From Mesorhizobium shangrilense (GTDB lineage Bacteria > Pseudomonadota > Alphaproteobacteria > Rhizobiales > Rhizobiaceae), in the NCBI RefSeq assembly GCF_040537815.1, contig NZ_JBEWSZ010000003.1:124001-188000 (forward strand): a stretch of DNA of 64,000 nucleotides, written 5' to 3'. The notes below the pieces were generated by a model, which worked only from the letters and a program-made list of their open reading frames with translations, was not told the origin of the DNA and made no database searches. Shown here one piece after another: positions 7,324-15,230 of the stretch (positions are counted from its first letter, which is position 1; each line of letters opens with the position of its first letter). The position numbers and the translations under genes are program-made.

Positions 7324-9251
7324 CGACGCCGAAGCCATTAGAGGTCTTCACGCTGTGTGGCGAGGTCATCAAGCTCGGCGCGCTGGTGGGCCAGGGTGGT
7401 GAAGGCGCCGTCTATGACCTGGCCGTCCATCAGAACCACGTTGCGAAGGTGTATCACAAGCCGCTCGACCAGCAACGGATCGACAAGATCCGTGCAATGG
7501 CCAACATCAAGACCGATATGCTGGAGAAGCTGACGGCTTGGCCGTCGGGGCTTATTTGCGCGAAGGATCGTAAACCGATCGGCCTGATCATGCCCAAGAT
7601 CAGCGGTCGCAAAAGCATCCACCAGCTCTACAGCCCAAAAAGCCGGCGCACCGACTTTCAGCGGGTTGACTGGCGCTTCCTGGCGCGGGCCGCCGCCAAT
7701 ACAGCGCGAGCCTTCGCCGCAGTGCACGACAACGCGTGCGTGATCGGCGACGTCAATCACGGCGGCATCCTGGTTGCTCAGGACGCGACCGTGCGCCTGA
7801 TCGATTGCGATAGCTTCCAGGTCTCCTACCTCGGCCAGCAGTATCTTTGTGAGGTCGGAATCGAGACGTTCACGCCGCCCGAACTCCAGAATAGGCCGTT
7901 CGCCGGCATCGTGAGAACCCCAAACCACGACAATTTTGGGTTGGCCGTTCTGACCTTCCTGCTGCTTTTCATGGGCAGGCATCCATTCGCTGGTCGTTAT
8001 TCCGGGCCGGAAGACATGCCGATCCCGAAAGCGATCGAGCAGTACCGGTTTCCATACGGAATGAACGCTGCAGCCGTAGGGATGTCACGGCCACCAAGCA
8101 CTCCCGAACTGTCGGTGGTTGGCCCCCGGCTTGCTGGAATGTTCGAACGCGCATTTTCGAAACAGGGGACAAGCGCCGGGCGGCCTCTAGCGCGCGACTG
8201 GATTGCCGCTCTCACAGAGTTCGAGGCCAACCTCAAGCAGTGTTCAGCAAACTCAAGTCACTGGTCGCTGGGCGGCTCACTTTGCCCTTGGTGCAAGATG
8301 GAGGGCTCGACAGGGGTACCGCTGTTTTCGACGGTCCTACCGGCCGGCGGCGGCACGCTGTTTGACATCGTCAACTTTCAGCGTCAGGTGGATGCCGTTA
8401 CCCACCAGGGCCAGGCACCGACTATCGCGCATAAGGCGGTTTCAGCGTCTCCCGAGGCCGAGAAACTGAAGGGCCACGCTACCAAGGCTAAGCTGATCGC
8501 TGGGATTGCCGCCGCTGTGATGGTGGTGATCGGAATAGCCCTCGGGGGCCAGATTTGGTTCTTCGGCGGAGCCGTGGGGTTGTTCCTCATTCTGAAAGGT
8601 GCTTTGGGCAAGGACAAGGAAGCTGCCGAGTTCCGGCGCCTGGCTACGGAAGCCGCAGCGCAGTGGGACAAAGCTCACGCGACGTGGCTCGAACGGGCAG
8701 GCGCGGGAGCGTTCGAAAAGCAAAAAGCGCAGATCGCCGCACTGCGGCAGGAATGGGACAGCCTGCCATCAAAGCGAACGGCGAAGCTGTCCGAGCTTGA
8801 GCGCAACCAGCGGAAGGTCCAACTCGACCGGTACCTGGATGGTTTCGAGATTGCCCACGCCAAGATCGAAGGTGTCGGCCAAGGCAAGAAGCAGATCTTA
8901 GAGTCATACGGGATTGAAACAGCCCTCGATGTCGAGTGGAACAAACTGATGAACGTTCCAGGCTTTGGCCCCAAGACCTCCCATAAAGTGGTTAGCTGGC
9001 GCACGGGCCTAGAACGCCGGTTCGTCTTCGATCCCAAGAAGGCGATTGACCCGCACGATATTGCGCAAATCGATCAAGCCATACTGGCGGATCGAAAGCG
9101 GCTCCAAGGCGCCTTGGTTACCGGACTGGAGCATCTAAAACAGATTAAGATTCAGGTCATGGCAGTCCGGGAGCAAACCCTTGCCGACATGGAGCGGCTG
9201 CGCCTGGCCGCTGATCAGACCGCCGCGAACGCAGCAGTGGCATCAACCTAG
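7320..9251 (+). CDS. Kinase-like protein with membrane segment and helix-hairpin-helix
   Basis: The N-terminal third (about residues 15-280) is a protein-kinase-like domain, with glycine loop VGQGGEGAVY and a lysine in VAKVYHK. GDVNHGGILV stands in place of the usual HRD loop, and LIDCDSFQV in place of DFG. The Asn normally found five residues after the catalytic Asp is Gly here, which may be a family feature or may mean weak activity. A CPWC pair lies near 321. A hydrophobic stretch of one or two helices (about 390-425) precedes a coiled-coil-like region and a helix-hairpin-helix near 525-560 (MNVPGFGPKTSHKV). This is the third member of the VWA/PP2C/kinase triad and overlaps the phosphatase by ATGA. 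The HhH suggests contact with nucleic acid; the mechanism is unknown. Confidence 0.8.
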   Translation: MTTPKPLEVFTLCGEVIKLGALVGQGGEGAVYDLAVHQNHVAKVYHKPLDQQRIDKIRAMANIKTDMLEKLTAWPSGLICAKDRKPIGLIMPKISGRKSIHQLYSPKSRRTDFQRVDWRFLARAAANTARAFAAVHDNACVIGDVNHGGILVAQDATVRLIDCDSFQVSYLGQQYLCEVGIETFTPPELQNRPFAGIVRTPNHDNFGLAVLTFLLLFMGRHPFAGRYSGPEDMPIPKAIEQYRFPYGMNAAAVGMSRPPSTPELSVVGPRLAGMFERAFSKQGTSAGRPLARDWIAALTEFEANLKQCSANSSHWSLGGSLCPWCKMEGSTGVPLFSTVLPAGGGTLFDIVNFQRQVDAVTHQGQAPTIAHKAVSASPEAEKLKGHATKAKLIAGIAAAVMVVIGIALGGQIWFFGGAVGLFLILKGALGKDKEAAEFRRLATEAAAQWDKAHATWLERAGAGAFEKQKAQIAALRQEWDSLPSKRTAKLSELERNQRKVQLDRYLDGFEIAHAKIEGVGQGKKQILESYGIETALDVEWNKLMNVPGFGPKTSHKVVSWRTGLERRFVFDPKKAIDPHDIAQIDQAILADRKRLQGALVTGLEHLKQIKIQVMAVREQTLADMERLRLAADQTAANAAVAST

Positions 9252-9283
9252 AAGCACTCAGTGGCTGGGGGAACTTTCCGGCC

Positions 9284-10390
9284 TTACTGATCGAGGAAAA
9301 ACGCCGCGGCCTCGCGGTCGCGGTCACTGATAACATAATGCGCGAAGACGCTGTTCTCGGTCACTGATCGGTCGAGAAGTGCCGCGAGGAGCTGGAGCGC
9401 CCGTTTTTGCTGTGCCGAGAGGTTGTGGCGATCTCGGATCAGATCGTTGTTGCCCGTGAGGCAGATATAGGTGAAGAACTTGCCTATGACCCCGGCCAAG
9501 ACGTCCGAGAGCTGGATACCTGTCTCATCGTGGGATGTTGCGAAACGATAGTTCGATAACGGCCTGTTCCCATCCATCAGCCGCAGGCTATCGAGATAGG
9601 CTTGGATACCCTCCTCGGCATCGAAGATGTGGCTGGCATTCTTCAGCATCGACACACGCTCAAGGTAGAATGGCCCGAAGGTCTCGATCAAGACGTTCGC
9701 CGTCTCGTCCTCCAGAAAGGGCAGGGCATCGAGGTCGGCCGCGATCTGCAAAAGGCCGTGCAACATGTTGCGGTTGGCGGCGGGAAGCAGGCTCCCGCGT
9801 TGCACGAGCAAGTCCTGGATTTCGGCTATGAACTCTCGGCGCCTGGCTGATCCGACGTCCGGATAGGTGTATCGCTGAAACACGTCGACAACATGATCGT
9901 AATCATGCCGCAGGATCGCATAAAGGTCGTTCTTGAGGGGCCGGTTCAACGGATACAGCGCAACTTCGCCGGACTCGGCAAGAATCGAGTCGACGATATC
10001 GACAGTGGACCAATAGAGCGGATCGAGAATGGAAAAGTGCGCATATAGCTCCTCGTTGGAGAGCCAGTCGAGGAACGCCGTGAGTTTAGGAGTGGCAAGA
10101 ACGTCCAGGAAGCTGCCTGAAGCGATGTGCTTCAGCTTGATTTCCTTGGCACTGGCCTGGATTTTAAGTGCGGACCGCAAAGTCTCGATCGGGATGGGCC
10201 GGGTCGGGCCCTTATGGGCGACGCCAGCGACGACGAAGCATTTCGGATCCCGTTCGTTGAGGCCATCGGCGCGAACGTGCAGGCGACGGATGTTGTTAGT
10301 CTCGTCGTAGTAGATCGTGTACGCGTGGTCGACCTTCTCAAGCCCGTGGAGCGCGATCATTGGATCCCTGAGGTCATTCACGTCGGTCAT
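9284..10390 (-). CDS. DUF3800 family protein
   Basis: A 368-residue protein recognised as DUF3800 by the early YTIYYDETNNIRRL segment with its conserved acidic pair, CFVVAGVAHKG, and the late LSDVLAGVIGKFF. DUF3800 proteins are thought to have an RNase H-like fold and are common next to mobile elements and defence genes; no biochemical role is established. A TTG at 10393 lies one codon earlier, but the ATG at 10390 is preferred. It overlaps the stop of a small helix-turn-helix reading frame (TGATG), so the two are translationally coupled. The gene is convergent with the TerY-P-like triad. Confidence 0.78.
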   Translation of the reverse strand: MTDVNDLRDPMIALHGLEKVDHAYTIYYDETNNIRRLHVRADGLNERDPKCFVVAGVAHKGPTRPIPIETLRSALKIQASAKEIKLKHIASGSFLDVLATPKLTAFLDWLSNEELYAHFSILDPLYWSTVDIVDSILAESGEVALYPLNRPLKNDLYAILRHDYDHVVDVFQRYTYPDVGSARRREFIAEIQDLLVQRGSLLPAANRNMLHGLLQIAADLDALPFLEDETANVLIETFGPFYLERVSMLKNASHIFDAEEGIQAYLDSLRLMDGNRPLSNYRFATSHDETGIQLSDVLAGVIGKFFTYICLTGNNDLIRDRHNLSAQQKRALQLLAALLDRSVTENSVFAHYVISDRDREAAAFFLDQ

Positions 10391-10602
10391 CAATCGCGTT
10401 CTTTCAACAGGCTACTCGCGGCGAGGTTTCGACGCATCTGGTACTGGGCCGCCATGCCTATCGAGGACACGCGCGGCGATTCGAGTCTCGAGATGGTCCT
10501 TTCGCTGACGTTGAAGCGATCGGCAACAGCTTTTCGCGGACAAGAGGAAGCTCCGAGAGATAGACATATCCGAGCTCGGGAGATCCCATGCCGAGGTCGC
10601 AA
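10390..10602 (-). pseudogene. Helix-turn-helix remnant coupled to the DUF3800 gene
   Basis: The last 50 or so residues of this frame contain a helix-turn-helix-like segment, KAVADRFNVSERTISRLES, and end at a stop that overlaps the DUF3800 start. The residues before about 10536 look like out-of-frame translation of an adjoining DUF2958 fragment, so the original N-terminus seems to have been replaced. It may be a truncated regulator whose reading still drives coupled translation of DUF3800, or it may be dead. There is no good ribosome-binding site for any internal start. Confidence 0.4.
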
Positions 10603-10724
10603 AGGCCGCAGGCGATATCGGGATCGTCTGGATCAAGCTCGGTGAGGAGCCAGGTCGCGCCGGCGTCGGGTGTGAAGAGTTTGGCGATCGGCTCGAAGTC
10701 GATTTCGGCAGAACAAGAAATTTC
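10530..10724 (-). pseudogene. DUF2958 gene fragment
   Basis: Reading the minus strand from 10724 gives AEIDFEPIAKLFTPDAGATW, LLTELDPDDPDIACGLCDLG and GSPELGYVYLSEL in one frame. This is the core of DUF2958, a small protein family of about 110 residues common on alphaproteobacterial plasmids. An in-frame stop at 10725-10727 removes the N-terminus. The C-terminus degenerates near 10530, where the helix-turn-helix remnant begins in another frame. It is a broken copy, left by a rearrangement that joined two unrelated genes. Confidence 0.72.
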
Positions 10725-10809
10725 TTATACGGGGGTTTCGCTCTCCTGCGAAGCGTCGCAAAACCCGGTCATCAAGATCGAATTCGGACCTGGAAGGCTG
10801 GGGGTGCGC

Positions 10810-11643
10810 ATGAAACGAGGCCATAGGCCGGTGTATGACCTGATCGCGGCGATGCCGGTTGTCCTGACGGCGTGCTTTTTCGGGTTCAGCTTTCTCGCGC
10901 ACTACGCGACCCAGGACTGCGAAGTAGTTTTGCCGACCTTCTTGTGCGCCCACAAGGATCAGTTTGAGTTCGGGTGGTTCGATACCTACCAGACATTCAT
11001 CGCTGCGATGCTCGCGCTAGCAGGTGCCGGCTGGGGCGTGGCGGCGATCAATCGCCAGATGCGCCAGGACTGGGAGTTCGAACACGAAAGCCGCGAAAGC
11101 AAGCGGGCAGCGGCGCGCTCTATCCTTCCTTTGGCGTTAAGCGCAGTCAGCGAATATGCGGAGGAATGCGCCCACCTCCTGACGGACTTAATCGACAAAT
11201 GTGTCGGCGGTGCACTCCCTACTGCAGCACGGCCCCCTGATTTGCCGGCGTTGCCGCTGGACGCCCTAGATGCCATCAAGGAGATGACCGAGTACGCGCT
11301 TCCTTCGGAGCGCCAAGTGCTCGCAACCCTGGTTGCAAAGGTGCAGGTTCAGCGGGCTCGCCTGATAGACGTAACATCAGCACGGGCTGGGCGCGGCCCG
11401 ACAATGATTCTTGACCTAAATCTCAACCGCTACCTTGCGGATTCGGCCGAAATCCACGTCCGCGCCGGAGCGTTGTTCTCATTTGCCCGGAATGCAGTTG
11501 CTGTCATTGAGCAGCAAGACATCGGCGCCGACGAGATCGTCACCGCCCTCAAATTGACCACGAATTTCGACGACGACGACATGTCGCCGACCCTTAGAGG
11601 TGTCATTGAGACGGCGTATGGGCCCATTGGTGACCAAGGGTAG
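10810..11643 (+). CDS. Hypothetical membrane protein, two N-terminal helices
   Basis: I do not recognise a family. The ATG at 10810 (or a GTG at 10804, nearer to a GGAAGG site) is followed by one clear transmembrane helix (IAAMPVVLTACFFGFSFL). A short Cys-containing loop (CEVVLPTFLCAH) and a second helix (TFIAAMLALAGAGWGVAAI) come next. The remaining 200 or so residues are mostly helical and charged, beginning with RQMRQDWEFEHESRESKR. This is a common layout for small inner-membrane proteins of mobile regions, with two helices and a cytoplasmic helical domain. The reading frame open back to 10588 overlaps the DUF2958 fragment on the other strand and is unlikely to be translated. Confidence 0.5.
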   Translation: MKRGHRPVYDLIAAMPVVLTACFFGFSFLAHYATQDCEVVLPTFLCAHKDQFEFGWFDTYQTFIAAMLALAGAGWGVAAINRQMRQDWEFEHESRESKRAAARSILPLALSAVSEYAEECAHLLTDLIDKCVGGALPTAARPPDLPALPLDALDAIKEMTEYALPSERQVLATLVAKVQVQRARLIDVTSARAGRGPTMILDLNLNRYLADSAEIHVRAGALFSFARNAVAVIEQQDIGADEIVTALKLTTNFDDDDMSPTLRGVIETAYGPIGDQG

Positions 11644-11930
11644 GCTCATCGTGCCGTTCTCGGGCGGGCACGGTTTTCAGTCAGCCGTTCTTGCCGTGAT
11701 GTCATCGAGCAGCAGATGGATCATCCCCATCAATGACCCTCCGTCGGTCGCGCTGTTCCGGCACGCCCTCTATTAGCTGCTCCGTCTACCCCAAACTAGT
11801 CTAGGTCTTTTGCGCCGTGGGCCTAATTCATCAGCTCAGAATCCTGAGTTGTGCCGGGCAATAATGCAACGAATCCGGTTTGGCTCTGACCGCAACGGAG
11901 CGCTCCGGCCCCCATTTGGGGCGGTGCGAG
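11644..11930. other. Intergenic region without recognised feature
   Basis: A stretch of 287 bp between the membrane-protein gene and the convergent end of the AddA-like gene. It holds no credible reading frame. I see no clear terminator with a T-run. Confidence 0.5.
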
Positions 11931-14900
11931 TCAATCTGAGGGCAGGATCGGCACGATTTCTCCCGTGGTCATGTATACGATCGTACCGCGCGGCGCCGAG
12001 GTTGCCCGCAGGTATCGCTGCAACTGCTGAACATACGCAGCCCGGTGTAGGTCCGTGTCGCGATCACTTTTCCAGTCCAAGACCTCAAGGACGTTACCGT
12101 CCTCGATAGCGATCGCATCGACGCGGCCAGCGAGAAGATTGTCGGGGGCCAACTCAGCCCAGACGGACAGCTCCGGTACGAGGACAGGCAGGAGACGCTG
12201 TACATAGGGGAGTCGGTACGTCTGCAGCGCCGTCGCCGCGAGTTCGCTCGGAATCGGGAGCTCCTCTGTGGGCTCCATGGCAAGAAGCTCGTCGCGAAGG
12301 CGCTCGGCCCGAACGGTAAGATCGTCCTGAGGCGAGAGTTCTCCGGTCAAAAGCTCTTCCATGAGCTTATGGAGGATCAGCCCCCGAATCCTGCCGGCGC
12401 CGATCGGCTCTACATATTCGAATGTGCCGCCCGGCTCGACAGCCATGGCGGGGGTGAGGATCTCCGCTCGATCGGCGTCATGAACGCTGGGGTTCATCCA
12501 GCGCAGCGCCGGCGTCGCGGCCCGGACGATTGCGGCCTGCCGGGCAAATGTCTCGGCGTCCTGTGGAACCACCACGGCCTCGGGACGGGTGATCGGTCGT
12601 GGCTCGAGCGCATTGAATTTCAGCTCCCCGAGGAGGTCGAATCTGAGATTGATCAGTTTTGACCACGCAGCCGTCCCTGCCGAGGAAAGATAGGGAACGA
12701 TCAACAGGTCTCGGGCGCGCGTGCACGCAACATACCACATGCGCTGATTTTCCAGCGCCTGGCGCCGCGCCTGCTCGTCGCGAGCAAGCGTAAGCGCAGA
12801 GGACGAAACGCCCCCGATGACCCAGTGTAGCGTGTTGTCGGAATGGCGATGCACAAATCGCTCGGGTGGCCTCGCCTGTGTCCCCATGTTGATCGGGATC
12901 ACCACCGGCCATTCGAGACCCTTCGCACTGTGAATGGTCACGATCTCGATCGCATCTCTCGATGCATCAATCCGTCCTTCCTGGCGCGAGGCGCGGCGAT
13001 CCCAGTCAAGTTGGAGATGGCGAACGAAGGCCCTTAGCCCTCGGACGTCAAACGCACGTGCGAGTTCAACAATCCGATCAAGATTGGCAAGCGAGCGCGC
13101 GGCTCGATTGTTCCCGCTGCGCGCCGAAAGCGCGACACGCAACTGAAGCTGCTCGATTGCCTCGGCCAAAAGTACTCGAGGTGTTGTGACGTTCACGCGC
13201 GAGCGAAGCTTTTGCAACGTCTCCAAGACGGAGCGCCCGACGCGATGCGATACCAGGGCCGGTGGCGTTGTGATGTCGAACAGGCCGGTGGGAGAGGCTT
13301 CGGCTCCGGCTTGATGGACGTCTTCGGCGATGTCGAGTAACTCTTCGTCCGCGAGGCCGACCATCGGTCCGCGCATGAAAGCACCGAACGCAAGCCGATC
13401 GCGCGAATCCGCCAGCGCACGCAAGAGCGCCAGGACGTCCTGGGTTTCCTGCTGCAGGAAGAGCGTCTTGCCGGCCTGCGACGCAACGGCGAGCCCGAGT
13501 GATTCCAGCGCGCGTTCGTAGCGCCAGAGCTCGGTACCGGTCGGAGCCAGGAGTGCGATGTCCCCCGCCTCTAGAGTCCGGCGCTCTCCGGTGTGCTCGT
13601 CTTCGATCTCGATAGCGCCGATGAGCTTTGAGCAAATTTCTGCAACGACGGCCGCCTCGTCATCCCGCTGCTGGGCCATTTTCGCCTTTTTGCCGTCACC
13701 TACGGCCACGTGGGACGCGCAGGCGAGTCCATGCAATGCTCCCTCGCGGGTGGTGGTGAGTGCGCCGTAGCTTGGCTGTCCGTCTGCATCGAGAACTGGC
13801 TGGAACACGCTATTCACATAGTCGATGATGCCTGGCTGGCAACGGAAGTTGGCACCGATACGGATGATTCGGTCATCGCCGAGACGGGCGATAGCCTGCT
13901 TGGCCTGATTGTAGCTATCGATATCGGCGCCGCGGAACGCGTATATGGATTGCTTGGGATCGCCGACGACAAACAGCGCCCCATCACGAAGGTCCGCTTC
14001 CTGCCAACGGTCGGGCATGCTGCGGGCCGAGATCGAAAACAGGATACCGGCCTGGATCGGGTCGGTGTCCTGAAATTCGTCGACGAGGATATGCTTGAAA
14101 CGTTCGCCTACCGTGGTCCGAACGATATCATTGGTGGTGACAAGGGCATGCGCGCGCTGCAGCAAATCATCAAAATCGAGCACCGCGGCGTTTTCCTTGC
14201 GTTTGGTGTAGAGTTCCGTGACCGGATCGAGGGCGCGTGACATCTGGCCAACCATGGCATCGCCGATCTGGCCGAGCAGCTCGGCAAATTGTGTCACACA
14301 GGTGCGAAAATGCTCGTCGGCCTGCTGGGAGAGTGCTGGCCCATCGGTTTTTCCATAGGCCGATTTCCATCGACCAAGATTGCGCGGCTCGGTGAAAGTA
14401 AACTCGTTCCATTTCATCGACGCCGTGTGCGGCGGGTCCGCGAGCTTCCATAGTCGGGAGAAGCTCGGCTCTGTCTCGAAGCAGTTCTCGTAGAATTCGG
14501 CGACGGTCTCGAACTCCTGGATCAATGATCCGGTGCTGCGCTCCTTGGGATAGTTCGCTTGCCAACGCCGAAAGGCACGCACGCTTTCGACAAAGTCGAT
14601 GTCCTTGCGCAGCGAGAGGTCGACCGGGACGGTACCGGCGCCGGGGTGCGGCAGCTTGAGCTTGGCAAGATCGAAGCTATCCTTGACGACCTTGAGCGGC
14701 TCGAGCTTGGACAGGACAGCGACTGGATCCTCATCTTCGTGGGTTCCGTGGGAGAGGCGGTCGAACAGCCAGCCCGAGATGACGCCCTCAAACATCGCAT
14801 CGGCGGTGGGCGCATCCATCATCTGTGATCCGGGGTCGAGCCCCGTTTCGACGGCGTAGGCCATGATGATCTGCTGGCAAAACGCGTGAATCGTGCATGC

Positions 14901-15230
14901 GGTCATTTCGTCGAAGGCATCGATCGCCGAGCGGAGGACAGCCCTTTTGTCATCGAGCAGCTCAACATTGACAGCGCCGCGCAGGACCTTCGGGATATCG
15001 CCCGCCAGCAGTTGCCTTGCATATTCGCGAATGCGCAGCGACAACTCACTGGCGGCCAATTCGGTGAACGTAATCGCTGCGATGCTGCGAGGTGGTGCAC
15101 CGTTCAGCATCAGCATGACGACGCGGCCCGCAATCAGAGATGTCTTGCCCGTGCCCGCGGCCGCTTCGACCAGCAAGGACTTGTCGAGTTCGGTGAGAAC
15201 ACGATTGCGTTCGACGGCATCACTCAGCAT
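11931..15230 (-). CDS. UvrD/RecB-like helicase-nuclease (AddA-like)
   Basis: The protein (about 1099 residues) has a full superfamily-1 helicase core. Walker A is EAAAGTGKTSLIAG near residue 25, Walker B is VDEFQDTDPIQAG near 380, and motif III-like VVGDPKQSIYAFRGAD follows. TIHSAKGLEWPVVI is motif V. The C-terminus has a RecB-type nuclease signature, DAIAIEDGNVLEVLDWKSD (Asp then Asp-x-Lys). The ATG at 15230 overlaps the stop of the upstream AddB-like gene (TGATG). AddAB complexes resect double-strand breaks. Accessory copies such as this, next to other conflict genes, often serve in anti-phage or anti-plasmid defence. The order (AddB-like first, then AddA-like) is that of housekeeping addBA. 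Confidence 0.85.
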   Translation of the reverse strand: MLSDAVERNRVLTELDKSLLVEAAAGTGKTSLIAGRVVMLMLNGAPPRSIAAITFTELAASELSLRIREYARQLLAGDIPKVLRGAVNVELLDDKRAVLRSAIDAFDEMTACTIHAFCQQIIMAYAVETGLDPGSQMMDAPTADAMFEGVISGWLFDRLSHGTHEDEDPVAVLSKLEPLKVVKDSFDLAKLKLPHPGAGTVPVDLSLRKDIDFVESVRAFRRWQANYPKERSTGSLIQEFETVAEFYENCFETEPSFSRLWKLADPPHTASMKWNEFTFTEPRNLGRWKSAYGKTDGPALSQQADEHFRTCVTQFAELLGQIGDAMVGQMSRALDPVTELYTKRKENAAVLDFDDLLQRAHALVTTNDIVRTTVGERFKHILVDEFQDTDPIQAGILFSISARSMPDRWQEADLRDGALFVVGDPKQSIYAFRGADIDSYNQAKQAIARLGDDRIIRIGANFRCQPGIIDYVNSVFQPVLDADGQPSYGALTTTREGALHGLACASHVAVGDGKKAKMAQQRDDEAAVVAEICSKLIGAIEIEDEHTGERRTLEAGDIALLAPTGTELWRYERALESLGLAVASQAGKTLFLQQETQDVLALLRALADSRDRLAFGAFMRGPMVGLADEELLDIAEDVHQAGAEASPTGLFDITTPPALVSHRVGRSVLETLQKLRSRVNVTTPRVLLAEAIEQLQLRVALSARSGNNRAARSLANLDRIVELARAFDVRGLRAFVRHLQLDWDRRASRQEGRIDASRDAIEIVTIHSAKGLEWPVVIPINMGTQARPPERFVHRHSDNTLHWVIGGVSSSALTLARDEQARRQALENQRMWYVACTRARDLLIVPYLSSAGTAAWSKLINLRFDLLGELKFNALEPRPITRPEAVVVPQDAETFARQAAIVRAATPALRWMNPSVHDADRAEILTPAMAVEPGGTFEYVEPIGAGRIRGLILHKLMEELLTGELSPQDDLTVRAERLRDELLAMEPTEELPIPSELAATALQTYRLPYVQRLLPVLVPELSVWAELAPDNLLAGRVDAIAIEDGNVLEVLDWKSDRDTDLHRAAYVQQLQRYLRATSAPRGTIVYMTTGEIVPILPSD

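Noticed and set aside
10588..10809. Extension of the membrane-protein gene upstream to 10588
   Set aside because: The extension overlaps the DUF2958 fragment on the other strand and lacks a start with a ribosome-binding site; the hydrophobic N-terminus begins at 10810.
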